38,844 bases of DNA from contig JAFWYA010000024.1 in the NCBI GenBank assembly GCA_017517815.1, forward strand, positions 1-38,844, written 5' to 3'. The position numbers were made by a program, and so were the translations under genes. Every line of letters begins with the position of its first letter. The first letter of the stretch is position 1. This stretch comes from Clostridia bacterium. GTDB lineage: Bacteria; Bacillota_A; Clostridia; Christensenellales; Aristaeellaceae. The notes under the pieces were generated by a model. It was given only the letters and a program-made list of their open reading frames with translations, did not search any database and was not told the DNA's origin. Below are positions 30,827 through 38,743 of this stretch, piece by piece.

Positions 30827-33312
30827 ATCTGTCCTTTTCGACACGTGGTTGGGAAAACTGCTGCTGGGACGAATGGGTAGATACTGCCATCGACATGCAT
30901 TTTGGCGGCATCGAGGTTTACAATGCGCACAAAAATGATTCCCTGTTTGAGAAAGGCGGCCCGTTCCATAAGTACGGCCTGTCCGCCACGGTGCGTATGC
31001 TCAATGAAAAGAAGCTGTCCATCCCCTGCCTGGACTCTTCCTGCGATCTGTCTTCTGGCGCTGTGCAGGAGCTGCGCGAGCTGATCGCCCTGGCCGGTGA
31101 TCTGCGCGTGCCCTATGTATGCGCTTTTGCCTCCGAGGAAAATGAAGAAGCCATCCGCAGCAGCATCGACGCTTTGCTGCCCGTTGCCGCCGAAGAAAAC
31201 GTGGTGCTGCTGGTCAAGTCCAGCGCTGTGTTTGCCGATACGGCCAAGCTGCGTGAGCTGATGAATCACTTCGCCTGCGACGAACTGGGCGTTTTGTGGG
31301 ATGTGCATCATACCTGCCGTGACAGCGGCGAATCGCCCGACACCACCATCAAAAATCTGGGTGCCTATGTGAAGCATGTTCACCTGCGCGACTCTGATGA
31401 CGACCTCAGCTACAATCTTATCGGCGAAGGCACGCTGCCCATCCCCGGCGTGATGGAAGCGCTGGCCTCCATCAACTACGACGGTTTCTTTTCGCTGGAA
31501 TGGAAGCCTGAATGGATGGAGGATCTGCAGGACCGCGAGGTCATCTTCCCCTATTTCGTCAACTATATGAACCGCTTTGAGAGCCCCCGTACGCTCAAAA
31601 AGCCCCTGTACTACAACAATACCCAGACCGGCCAGTTCGTCTGGAAGAAGGAAGCGCTGATCGAGACCACCTTCTCCAAAGTGCTGGACCGCATGGTGGA
31701 GGAATTCCCCGACCAGCTGGCCATCAAGTACACAACGCTCAACTATACCCGCACCTACAGCGAGTTCCGCGACGACGTTGACAATTTCGCCCGTGCGCTC
31801 ATTGCCCTTGGCGTCAAGCCCGGCAGCCATGTCACCATGTGGGCCACCAACCTGCCTCAGTGGTACATCGCCTTCTGGGCTACCACTAAGATCGGTGCAG
31901 TATTGGTAACCATGAATACCGCCTACAAGATCCATGAGGCGGAATATCTGCTCAGACAGTCCGATACGCACACGCTCATCCTGGAGCAGAGCTACCGCGA
32001 CAGCAACTATCAGGAGATCATCAACGAGCTGTGCCCCGAGCTGATCAGCACGCCCAAGGGCAAGGCGCTGCATGCGCACCGTCTGCCCTTCCTGCGCAAT
32101 GTGATCACCGTGGGCTTCAAGCAGCCCGGCGCCATCTCCTGGGAAGAGGCGCTGGAGCGCGGAAACACCGTACCTGTGGAAGAAGTGTGGCGTCTGGCGG
32201 CGAATGTATCTCCCCATGACGTGTGCAATATGCAGTACACCTCCGGCACCACTGGTTTCCCCAAGGGCGTTATGCTCACCCACTACAACGTGGTCAACAA
32301 CGGCAAGTGCATCGGCGACCGCATGGATCTGTCCACGGCCGACCGTATGATGATTCAGGTGCCCATGTTCCACTGTTTCGGCATGGTGCTGGCCATGACG
32401 GCCTCCATGACGCACGGCGCGACCATCCTGCCGCTGCCTTACTTCAGCCCCAAGCCGGCGCTTTCCTGCGTGCATCAGGAGCACATCACCGCGTTCCACG
32501 GCGTGCCTACCATGTTTGTGGCCATGCTTGAGCACCCTGACTTTGAAAAGACCGACTTCTCCTACATGCGCACCGGCATCATGGCCGGTTCTCCCTGCCC
32601 CATCGCCAAGATGCGCGAGGTGGTGGACAAGATGCACATGAAGGAGATCACCATCGTTTACGGCCAGACGGAAGCCTCCCCCGGCTGCACCATGAGCAGT
32701 GCGGATGATCCGCTGGAACTGCGCGTAGCGACGGTTGGCCGCAGTCTGCCCGAGATCGAGTGCCGCATCATCAACCCCGAAACCAACGAAGAGCTGCCTG
32801 ACGGCGAAATCGGCGAATTCGTGGCTCGCGGCTACAACATCATGAAGGGCTATTACAAAATGCCCGACGCCACCCGCGCTGCCATTGATGCTGACGGCTG
32901 GCTGCATACCGGCGACCTTGCCTGCAAGAATGACGATGGCACCTACCGCATCACCGGTCGCCTGAAGGACATGATCATCCGCGGCGGCGAGAACATCTAC
33001 CCCAAGGAGCTGGAGGAGTTCATCTACACGCATCCAAAGGTTTCCGACGTACAGGTCATCGGCGTACCGGATGAACAGTACGGCGAGGAGATCATGGCCT
33101 GCATCATCCTCAAGGAAAACGAAGAGATGACCGTCGAGGAAATGAAGCAGTACATGCGCGAACGCATCGCCCGCCACAAGGTGCCCAAGTACATTGCCTT
33201 TGTGGACGGCTTCCCCATGAATGCTGCGGGAAAGATCCTTAAATACAAAATGCGCGAGGATGCCATCGCCCAGCTGAAGCTGCAGAAGGCTGCCAGCATT
33301 GAAACCGCTTAA
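30823..33312 (+). CDS. Fusion: sugar-isomerase-like TIM barrel plus acyl-CoA synthetase
   Basis: 829 aa. Residues 1-260 resemble the xylose isomerase/AP-endonuclease-2 TIM barrel: VLWDVHHTCRD, KHVHLRDSD, IGEGTLPIPGV and FFSLEWKPEW keep most metal ligands, but the first Glu ligand position reads LLVKSSA (Lys). Residues about 285-825 are a complete AMP-forming acyl-CoA synthetase: YTSGTTGFPKGVMLTHYN, YGQTEASPG, GWLHTGDLA, GRLKDMIIRGGENIYPKELE, and catalytic Lys in GKILKYKMRE. The synthetase half should activate a short or branched acid to acyl-CoA for the oxidoreductase. No frameshift or stop separates the halves, so the fusion is real in this sequence. ATGA overlap with the preceding gene; last gene of the operon. 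Confidence 0.9.
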   Translation: MNLSFSTRGWENCCWDEWVDTAIDMHFGGIEVYNAHKNDSLFEKGGPFHKYGLSATVRMLNEKKLSIPCLDSSCDLSSGAVQELRELIALAGDLRVPYVCAFASEENEEAIRSSIDALLPVAAEENVVLLVKSSAVFADTAKLRELMNHFACDELGVLWDVHHTCRDSGESPDTTIKNLGAYVKHVHLRDSDDDLSYNLIGEGTLPIPGVMEALASINYDGFFSLEWKPEWMEDLQDREVIFPYFVNYMNRFESPRTLKKPLYYNNTQTGQFVWKKEALIETTFSKVLDRMVEEFPDQLAIKYTTLNYTRTYSEFRDDVDNFARALIALGVKPGSHVTMWATNLPQWYIAFWATTKIGAVLVTMNTAYKIHEAEYLLRQSDTHTLILEQSYRDSNYQEIINELCPELISTPKGKALHAHRLPFLRNVITVGFKQPGAISWEEALERGNTVPVEEVWRLAANVSPHDVCNMQYTSGTTGFPKGVMLTHYNVVNNGKCIGDRMDLSTADRMMIQVPMFHCFGMVLAMTASMTHGATILPLPYFSPKPALSCVHQEHITAFHGVPTMFVAMLEHPDFEKTDFSYMRTGIMAGSPCPIAKMREVVDKMHMKEITIVYGQTEASPGCTMSSADDPLELRVATVGRSLPEIECRIINPETNEELPDGEIGEFVARGYNIMKGYYKMPDATRAAIDADGWLHTGDLACKNDDGTYRITGRLKDMIIRGGENIYPKELEEFIYTHPKVSDVQVIGVPDEQYGEEIMACIILKENEEMTVEEMKQYMRERIARHKVPKYIAFVDGFPMNAAGKILKYKMREDAIAQLKLQKAASIETA

Positions 33313-33318
33313 AACCTC

Positions 33319-33368
33319 TTGACCTTTTTCCTGTTCCGTTCTATGATAGACATACAGGAAATGGTCAA
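33319..33368 (+). promoter_or_regulatory. Promoter within a long imperfect dyad, upstream of sdaAB
   Basis: TTGACC (33319-33324), 17-bp spacer, TATGAT (33342-33347). The -35 lies in the left arm of an inverted repeat: 33319-33334 pairs with 33354-33368 except for one or two mismatches, with a 19-bp centre holding the -10. It could be an operator, or a hairpin at the end of the upstream operon's RNA. Confidence 0.55.
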
Positions 33369-33371
33369 ACA

Positions 33372-33403
33372 AAAGCGGCCCGTTTCCGACGGGCCGCTTT
33401 TTT
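33372..33403 (+). terminator. Intrinsic terminator between the T-box operon and sdaAB
   Basis: An 8-bp GC-rich stem (GCGGCCCG with CGGGCCGC) has a TTTCCGA loop and six T residues. It lies downstream of the promoter at 33319, so it would also stop transcripts from that promoter unless read through. Confidence 0.88.
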
Positions 33404-33428
33404 ATTCACGCATGGAGGAGACATTGTT

Positions 33429-34100
33429 ATGGATCTTTTCGATATCCTTGGTCCTGTAATGGTCGGCCCCAGTTCCTCCCATACGGCTGGCGCGGCGCGC
33501 ATCGGCCTGATCACCCGGCTGCTGCTGGGCTGTGAGCCTGCGCAGGCCCGTATCGGCCTGTATGGTTCCTTCCAGAAAACCTATCGCGGCCACGGCACCG
33601 ACAAGGCGCTTGTCGGCGGCCTGCTTGGCATGGCGGTGGATGACGAACGCCTGCGCGACAGCCTGCGCTATGCCAGCGACGCAGGGCTTAACTACTCCTT
33701 TTACAATGCGGAAGCGCGCGACGCTCATCCCAACACCGTGATCATGGATGTGGACGGCGTAGACGGCAGGCACATCTGCGTGCAGGCTGCTTCCGTGGGT
33801 GGCGGCGAGATCGTGGTGCAGTCCATCAACGGTCTGGAAGCCGGCTTCAACGGCCACGAAAATACTCTCATCATCACCCAGCGCGATGCCAAGGGCATGA
33901 TCGCCCAGATCAGCAGCGTGCTGAGCGCCAATTCCCTCAACATCGCCACCATGCGCGTGTTCCGTCGCTCCGCCGGCGGCGAAGCCATGGTCATCATCGA
34001 ACTGGACGGCGATGCAGAGCAGAGCCTGCTGGAATGCCTTGAACGCATGCCTGGCGTGTATCATGTGGCCTATCTGGCCGGCAGAACGGAGGGACAGTAA
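33429..34100 (+). CDS. sdaAB: L-serine ammonia-lyase, iron-sulfur-dependent, beta subunit
   Basis: 223 aa. With the alpha subunit it deaminates L-serine to pyruvate and ammonia using an oxygen-labile 4Fe-4S cluster. N-terminal half: FDILGPVMVGPSSSHTAGAARIG, the family signature. C-terminal half (about 145-220): an ACT domain (LIITQRDAKGMIAQISSVLSANSLNIATMRVFR), the likely serine-sensing part. ATG 33429 follows GGAGGAG by nine bases. The alpha gene starts three bases after its stop, so the two are coupled. Confidence 0.96.
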   Translation: MDLFDILGPVMVGPSSSHTAGAARIGLITRLLLGCEPAQARIGLYGSFQKTYRGHGTDKALVGGLLGMAVDDERLRDSLRYASDAGLNYSFYNAEARDAHPNTVIMDVDGVDGRHICVQAASVGGGEIVVQSINGLEAGFNGHENTLIITQRDAKGMIAQISSVLSANSLNIATMRVFRRSAGGEAMVIIELDGDAEQSLLECLERMPGVYHVAYLAGRTEGQ

Positions 34101-34103
34101 ATC

Positions 34104-34940
34104 ATGAGAACTTTTGCTGATTTTGTAAGAGATGCCGCGAAATATGGTTCCCTCAGCAAGGCTGCGCTGCACTGGCAGGCCAAGCAGGATGGCCGCAGTG
34201 AAGAAGAACTGATCGAGTTGATGCGTACGCGTCTGGGCGTCATGCGCGAAAGCGCAGCAGCAGGACTCTCGCCCAATCTGCGCAGCGTCAGCGGCATGGT
34301 GGGCGGTCAGGCTGCTCTGATGAACGACCCCAAATCCATCGACCGTTTTGGTCTGCTTGGCAAGGCTGGCGCCTATGCCCTTTCTATTGCGGAATATAAC
34401 GCCTGCATGGGCAAGATCGTCGCCGCTCCCACGGCGGGCAGCTGCGGCATTCTGCCGGGCGCTTTGCTGGCCGTGCAGGAGCAGGACGGCTTTACTGATG
34501 AGGAGCTCATCATGGCGCTGTTCACCGCTGCTGGCGTAGGCCGTATTATCGCTCTTCAGGCCACCATCAGCGGCGCTGAGGGCGGCTGTCAAGCCGAATG
34601 CGGTGCAGCAGCCGGTATGGCTGCCGCAGCCCTGGTGGAGCTGTACGGCGGCACGGCTGAAATGGCGTCGCATGCCTGTGGCTTTGCCCTGATGAACATG
34701 CTGGGGCTGGTTTGCGACCCGGTACACGGCCTTGTGGAAGTTCCCTGCGTTTACCGCAACGTGGGCGGCGTATCGCAGGCCCTGAGTGCTGCGCAGATGG
34801 CCCTCAGCGGCATTTCCAGCCCCATTCCCTGTGATGAGATCATTCTGGCCATGAAGGAAGTCGGCGACGCGCTGCCCTCTTCTCTGCGCGAGACCGGTGA
34901 GGGCGGCTGCGCCGCCTGCCGCAGCATGTGCAGAAAATAA
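34104..34940 (+). CDS. sdaAA: L-serine ammonia-lyase, iron-sulfur-dependent, alpha subunit
   Basis: 278 aa, the cluster-binding catalytic subunit of the serine dehydratase. Family marks: VAAPTAGSCGILPGAL, SGAEGGCQAECGAAAGMAAAAL, HACGFALMNMLGLVCDPVHG and VEVPCVYRN hold the conserved cysteines expected to bind the 4Fe-4S cluster. The length is normal for the two-subunit form. ATG 34104 has GGAGGGAC upstream within the end of sdaAB. Ends in the terminator at 34956. Confidence 0.96.
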   Translation: MRTFADFVRDAAKYGSLSKAALHWQAKQDGRSEEELIELMRTRLGVMRESAAAGLSPNLRSVSGMVGGQAALMNDPKSIDRFGLLGKAGAYALSIAEYNACMGKIVAAPTAGSCGILPGALLAVQEQDGFTDEELIMALFTAAGVGRIIALQATISGAEGGCQAECGAAAGMAAAALVELYGGTAEMASHACGFALMNMLGLVCDPVHGLVEVPCVYRNVGGVSQALSAAQMALSGISSPIPCDEIILAMKEVGDALPSSLRETGEGGCAACRSMCRK

Positions 34941-34955
34941 GATTTCCCTATAACT

Positions 34956-34993
34956 AAAAACGTGAGCTTTCTGTACGGAAGGCTCACGTTTTT
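34956..34993 (+). terminator. Bidirectional terminator after sdaAA
   Basis: AAAAACGTGAGC (34956-34967) pairs with GCTCACGTTTTT (34982-34993), with partial extra pairing in the loop. A/T runs on both sides serve sdaAA on + and the minus operon ending at 35030. Confidence 0.88.
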
Positions 34994-35029
34994 GCTTGTG
35001 TTCCTATTGCCAAACTTTTATGCTCTGTT

Positions 35030-36097
35030 TTAAAAAGCACATGCAACAACCGCATATCCCATATTGTCCAGACTGGCGTCACAGCTGGCCCCTTTGGGTA
35101 CACTGAAGGCAATATGCGAGCCTGTTACAGGTTTGCACAGAATCATGTACTTGATTTCACCATCCTTTTCAATTGTCAGTGTACCCTTTTCATGCAGCCA
35201 GGCCAGATACTCTTCAAGTGAAAGCGCCAGATAGGTCATTGCTGTTGCGTGAGCCTTTCCTACCCAGCGAAAGCGAAAAGCCTGCCGGTTGTCTGCATCA
35301 GGATTGCTGCGCACAAACCCATAGCGCCACGCTGTCTGCAGCAGTTCTTGTCCATGTGGTGTTGCATTCAGCGGACGCTCATCAGGTATGTCCGGCTCAT
35401 CTGTCTGAAACCTCAGCTCGATGGTATACTCCTGCAGCAGTTCTCCCGTTCCAGGCTGATCAAAGCTGGCCAGTGTGCGGCCTACTGCTTCATCGGGCGG
35501 CATGCTTCGCATCAGCTTTCGCGCATACTGCTCCTGCTGAACCCTTTGCTGTGCATGGCTCAGCGTACCCTCCCATACTGTCAGACCGTTTACTCCCTGC
35601 TGCCTTAATGCCAAAAAAAGTTCGCCCAATGCCTGAATCGTTTCGCGTCCGCTTCGAATCTGCAGATTCCGAACGGGTATCATTCCCTTTCCTGCCAGGG
35701 CGACACTCATGGTATTGGGTGCTGGTGCGTCAGACGGCAAGGCATGTTTCTCATCAAGCAGCAGCAGTTTTCCACGAAGCAGTTGGTCAAAAGTATATGT
35801 TTTCTGTTCCGTTTCCTGTTGAGACGGGAACACATAGGATATGGCGCTGACGCTTCGGGGCTTTGCAGATGGCTCGCTGCTGAAAGCAATTTCTTCAAAT
35901 GCTTCATGTTCAACCGATTCACAAACCAATGGCAGCAGCAAAGCTGTCGCAGCTGAAAGCAGCAGAAGAAACACATGAAAAGCCCTATCCTGCCGCAGCT
36001 TTTGTCTTTGATCCAGCACATACTGTGCGCCAAGGCAAACAGCCGACGACCTGCGCCGGCTGGAATGGTAACGTCTCCATTCGCGTTCTGTAACCAT
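35030..36097 (-). CDS. VanY/DacY-like M15B protein lacking metal ligands
   Basis: 355 aa. A basic cytoplasmic N-terminus, one membrane segment (about 40-58), then an extracellular domain. The last 130 residues follow the D-Ala-D-Ala carboxypeptidase M15B pattern: NATPHGQELLQTAWRYGFVRS, then FRFRWVGKAHATAMTYLALSLEEYLAWL, which matches the family's HFRYVG...LEEYL block. The zinc and catalytic residues are missing: the SEHxxGxAxD stretch reads DQPGTGELLQEYTIEL, and the ExxWH stretch reads NRQAF. It is probably a non-catalytic peptidoglycan- or peptide-binding protein. It lies third in an operon with an ECF sigma factor and its likely anti-sigma factor, so a cell-wall sensing role is inferred. 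ATG 36097 has GGGGGTGG just upstream. Confidence 0.72.
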   Translation of the reverse strand: MVTEREWRRYHSSRRRSSAVCLGAQYVLDQRQKLRQDRAFHVFLLLLSAATALLLPLVCESVEHEAFEEIAFSSEPSAKPRSVSAISYVFPSQQETEQKTYTFDQLLRGKLLLLDEKHALPSDAPAPNTMSVALAGKGMIPVRNLQIRSGRETIQALGELFLALRQQGVNGLTVWEGTLSHAQQRVQQEQYARKLMRSMPPDEAVGRTLASFDQPGTGELLQEYTIELRFQTDEPDIPDERPLNATPHGQELLQTAWRYGFVRSNPDADNRQAFRFRWVGKAHATAMTYLALSLEEYLAWLHEKGTLTIEKDGEIKYMILCKPVTGSHIAFSVPKGASCDASLDNMGYAVVACAF

Positions 36098-36150
36098 TGC
36101 GCCACCCCCGTTAAAGCTAGGGTGGCTGTCATTTCACAAATATATACCTG

Positions 36151-37008
36151 TTATTGCAGCTTTGTACAGATGGCCGTGTCTTCTCCGCTGCACAGACGAC
36201 TTCCATCTTCCAGCAAGCCATTTTGTACGCAATATTCAACCACGGACAGTTCAGCATGTTCGTCGATGTACTGATCCGGTAAAAGCACTCGTACAGGCCC
36301 GGCCATACCATTTGACCAATCGCCCGCTTCAAGAATCAGTGCCTGTGTCTCAAAAGCGTCCTGCATCAGCAGCTGCTGATCCTGATAGTCCTCATCTGTC
36401 GGTTTGAGCGCCTCGCCATCCAGCCAGTAAAGCATATCGGCTGTCACACGGTAGGCTGTGTACCTCCAGCTGACCTTGGCCTGCTGAGTATCAACATTCT
36501 CCCATACCATCTGGTGCACACATTCTGCGCCCGGTTCCAGCATGATCACATACTCAAGCGGTTTTATCTGTTCAGGCTGATCAAGCATTGCCTCACACTG
36601 AACCAGCCATGTGTCATCATCCTCCAGATTTTCAAACCTGCCTTCCAGTGTGACCGTATTCTGCAGATAAACCATATCAAACCTTACAGAGGGGCCCTTG
36701 TTGATCACACCCTGTGTTACAGGCTTCATCGCTGCCGTGCGACTTGTTTGGCGCTGAATAGCACTCTGTCGGGTGACGTCACGTACAGGAATCAACAGCA
36801 ACAATATCGCCGCTGCAATGCATTCAGCCGCAACAATTGCCCACACTTTCCGGCTGCTCTTTTTCCTGACCGGTTCAGGTTGGCGAACAGCTTCAAGCCT
36901 CGCCCTTTTCATGGCATTTTGAAACAGCAAATCTGTTTCATGCCTGACCGTAATCTTTTCCTGCCTTGCACGATTTCGCATCAATTCGTCAAAACGATCT
37001 GGTTTCAT
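36151..37008 (-). CDS. One-pass membrane protein, probable anti-sigma factor
   Basis: 285 aa. The cytoplasmic N-terminus (about 1-52) is short, charged and helical, followed by one membrane segment (about 53-74, VWAIVAAECIAAAILLLLIPV) and an extracellular domain of about 210 residues. This layout and the 20-bp overlap with the sigma factor gene are typical of ECF anti-sigma factors, although no zinc HxxxCxxC motif is visible. The extracellular domain resembles DUF4179-type domains in general style only. AGGAG lies nine bases before ATG 37008. Confidence 0.75.
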   Translation of the reverse strand: MKPDRFDELMRNRARQEKITVRHETDLLFQNAMKRARLEAVRQPEPVRKKSSRKVWAIVAAECIAAAILLLLIPVRDVTRQSAIQRQTSRTAAMKPVTQGVINKGPSVRFDMVYLQNTVTLEGRFENLEDDDTWLVQCEAMLDQPEQIKPLEYVIMLEPGAECVHQMVWENVDTQQAKVSWRYTAYRVTADMLYWLDGEALKPTDEDYQDQQLLMQDAFETQALILEAGDWSNGMAGPVRVLLPDQYIDEHAELSVVEYCVQNGLLEDGSRLCSGEDTAICTKLQ

Positions 37009-37483
37009 CGGCTTCTTCTCCTTCCTGAAGCATTTGTTTCAGCAGCTTGCGTCCTCGCGTCATGCGCATACGCACCGTAGCGCCTGACAGCCCTAAAATA
37101 TCTGCAATCTCTGCCGTAGAATAATTTTCATAGTAATACAGGTTTAACACCTGCATCAATGACAGCGGAAGGCGCGTCAGCATGTCAAACAATGTGTTTT
37201 CCTGATAGTCAAACATCTGCACTCCAGGCTGCAGTCCTTCGGCATAACCACGCTCACGCTTGTCTTTTCGTACAAGATCGTAGCAACAGTTGGCAGTAAT
37301 GCGCAGCAACCATGATTTCAGCGCATCGTCATTACGGAGAGAGTCGCGTTTGCGATATGCCTGAAGGATGGCGTTTGAAACTGCATCTTCTGCATTTTGC
37401 CGATGGTGCAATATACTGATTGCCACTCTCAGCATGGAATCCCGCAGTTCCCAAAGCTGTTCATCCAGCACTGCTCGTTCCAC
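36989..37483 (-). CDS. ECF-type RNA polymerase sigma factor
   Basis: 164 aa. Region 2 (about 10-75): QNAEDAVSNAILQAYRKRD and LKSWLLRITANCCYDLVRK bind core polymerase and the -10 element. Region 4 (about 105-160): LPLSLMQVLNLYYYENYSTAEIADILGLSGATVRMRMTRGRKLL binds the -35 element. GGGAGG lies one base before ATG 37489 but seven bases before the GTG at 37483, so GTG is the likely start. It overlaps the anti-sigma gene by 20 bp. The gap upstream holds the palindrome GACGTTCGTC (37518-37527), whose CGTC could be the -10 of an autoregulated ECF promoter; this is weak. Confidence 0.93.
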   Translation of the reverse strand: MERAVLDEQLWELRDSMLRVAISILHHRQNAEDAVSNAILQAYRKRDSLRNDDALKSWLLRITANCCYDLVRKDKRERGYAEGLQPGVQMFDYQENTLFDMLTRLPLSLMQVLNLYYYENYSTAEIADILGLSGATVRMRMTRGRKLLKQMLQEGEEADETRSF

Positions 37484-37540
37484 GCTCATTCCTCCCTTCT
37501 GGTTTCTTCATTTTTCAGACGTTCGTCCAAGAAGAAATGC

Positions 37541-37572
37541 AACCAAAAAACCTCACAATTTGTGAGGTTTAT
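37541..37572 (-). terminator. Terminator of the glycosyltransferase gene
   Basis: AAACCTCAC (37548-37556) pairs with GTGAGGTTT (37562-37570) around a 5-nt AT loop. On the minus strand it is followed by TTTGG. Confidence 0.75.
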
Positions 37573-37575
37573 AAA

Positions 37576-38496
37576 TCATTCCTCAGGCTGGCCACAGGTT
37601 GCGGAAACGATGTAGCGTGGCCTGCCTTTGATTTCTTCATAGATTTTTGAGATATAAAAGCCAATGATTCCCAGACTGATCATCACAACGCTGCTGGAAA
37701 ACAGCTGAATAAGAATGACAGTCGTGAAGCCGCCCAGTGCCTGGCCCAGAATCTTCTGTGCAAGGGCAATACCACCCAGAACGACCGAGGCAATCAGCAT
37801 GCAGAGCCCCAGGAAAGTTACAATCTGCATAGGCGCAGATGAAAAAGACGAAATATTGTTCAGAGCATACTTGGTAAGAGCCGCCGTTGACCATTTGGAT
37901 TCCCCAACCTCACGTTCCTGCACATCAAACGTAACATAGGTTGTTTTGAAACCGATCCAAGACGACAACGCACGGAAAAAAGCGTTGCGTTCACGAATGT
38001 TGACCAAAACATCTACTGCCCGGCGGTCGAGCAGTTTGAAGTCTGAAGCATTTGCCATATCAATACCAGTCGCAGAACTGATAAGTGAATAAAAAGTTTT
38101 GGCAGCAAGAGCATGCAATTTTCCCTCATCGCCGCGACTGTTCTTCCGCGCTTCAACAATCTCATAGCCCTGCTGCCACAGCTGGTACATTTCCACCAGT
38201 TTTTCCGGCGGATGCTGCAGATCACAGTCAATTACAGCGCAACAGTCGCCTTTTGCATGAGCGAGTCCAGCAACGATTGCTGCTTCTTTGCCAAAATTTC
38301 TGGAGAAATGAACACCGCGCACCTGCAGCTGCGTAGCAGCCTGCTGTATTTTTTCCCAGGTTTGATCTTTAGAACCATCATCAACAAAAATGATTTCGCT
38401 GGCTATTTCAGCCTCAGAAAGAATACGGCTGACCACAGAAGCTGTCCGCTCGATCATCGGTTCCTCGTTATAAGCCGGGATTATAACTGAGAGCAT
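37576..38496 (-). CDS. GT2 glycosyltransferase, DPM/GtrB-like, membrane-bound
   Basis: 306 aa. The GT-A domain (1-225) has SVIIPAYNEE, EIIFVDDGSKD and AVIDCDLQHPPE (metal/nucleotide-binding DCDLQ), and the VGESKWS motif near 215 typical of polyprenyl-phosphate sugar transferases. Two C-terminal membrane segments (about 232-258 and 265-292) anchor it. It should move a hexose from a nucleotide sugar to undecaprenyl phosphate at the inner face of the membrane, for decoration of cell-surface polymers. Start: GTG at 38505 lies too close to AAAGGA; ATG 38496 is ten bases away and begins the conserved strand. Monocistronic, with no flippase or second transferase beside it. Confidence 0.92.
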   Translation of the reverse strand: MLSVIIPAYNEEPMIERTASVVSRILSEAEIASEIIFVDDGSKDQTWEKIQQAATQLQVRGVHFSRNFGKEAAIVAGLAHAKGDCCAVIDCDLQHPPEKLVEMYQLWQQGYEIVEARKNSRGDEGKLHALAAKTFYSLISSATGIDMANASDFKLLDRRAVDVLVNIRERNAFFRALSSWIGFKTTYVTFDVQEREVGESKWSTAALTKYALNNISSFSSAPMQIVTFLGLCMLIASVVLGGIALAQKILGQALGGFTTVILIQLFSSSVVMISLGIIGFYISKIYEEIKGRPRYIVSATCGQPEE

Positions 38497-38535
38497 TTTT
38501 CTCACAATCCTTTAGCATAGACATTTTACCTGATT

Positions 38536-38544
38536 ATTATAGCA
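38536..38544 (-). promoter_or_regulatory. Extended -10 promoter of the glycosyltransferase gene
   Basis: On the minus strand, TGCTATAAT (38536-38544) is an extended -10 with a perfect hexamer, about 40 bp before the start codon. TTGTAG upstream is spaced at 20 bp, too far to be sure of. The remaining 38545-38689 shows no further feature. Confidence 0.65.
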
Positions 38545-38689
38545 TAGTTTCTCTTACTTTTCTACAACACCTGTTAGGCGAGTTGCCATATATCTTTCAC
38601 AATATAATTTTCATATTTAGGGCGCTCTGCGACGATTGAGCGCGCGAAGATGCTGACGCATTGCTTTTGCCCCGGCCTCATACTGCATC

Positions 38690-38729
38690 AAAGAATAAAT
38701 AAAGCCGGACCTGCAATAAGCAGATCCGG
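38690..38729 (-). terminator. rRNA operon terminator
   Basis: On the minus strand, CCGGATCTGC (38720-38729) pairs with GCAGGTCCGG (38705-38714, one wobble) around TTATT, followed by CTTTATTTATT. It lies 15 nt beyond the 5S end. Confidence 0.85.
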
Positions 38730-38743
38730 AATTGGAATGCGAA

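Noticed and set aside
28280..33372. Two open frames of about 855 codons on the minus strand
   Set aside because: They are antisense shadows of ilvE, the LeuA-like gene and the fusion gene. No ribosome binding sites, and composition typical of shadow translation.
36989..37008. Frameshift between sigma and anti-sigma genes
   Set aside because: The 20-bp overlap is in different frames, with a good ribosome binding site for the second gene, and is normal for such pairs.
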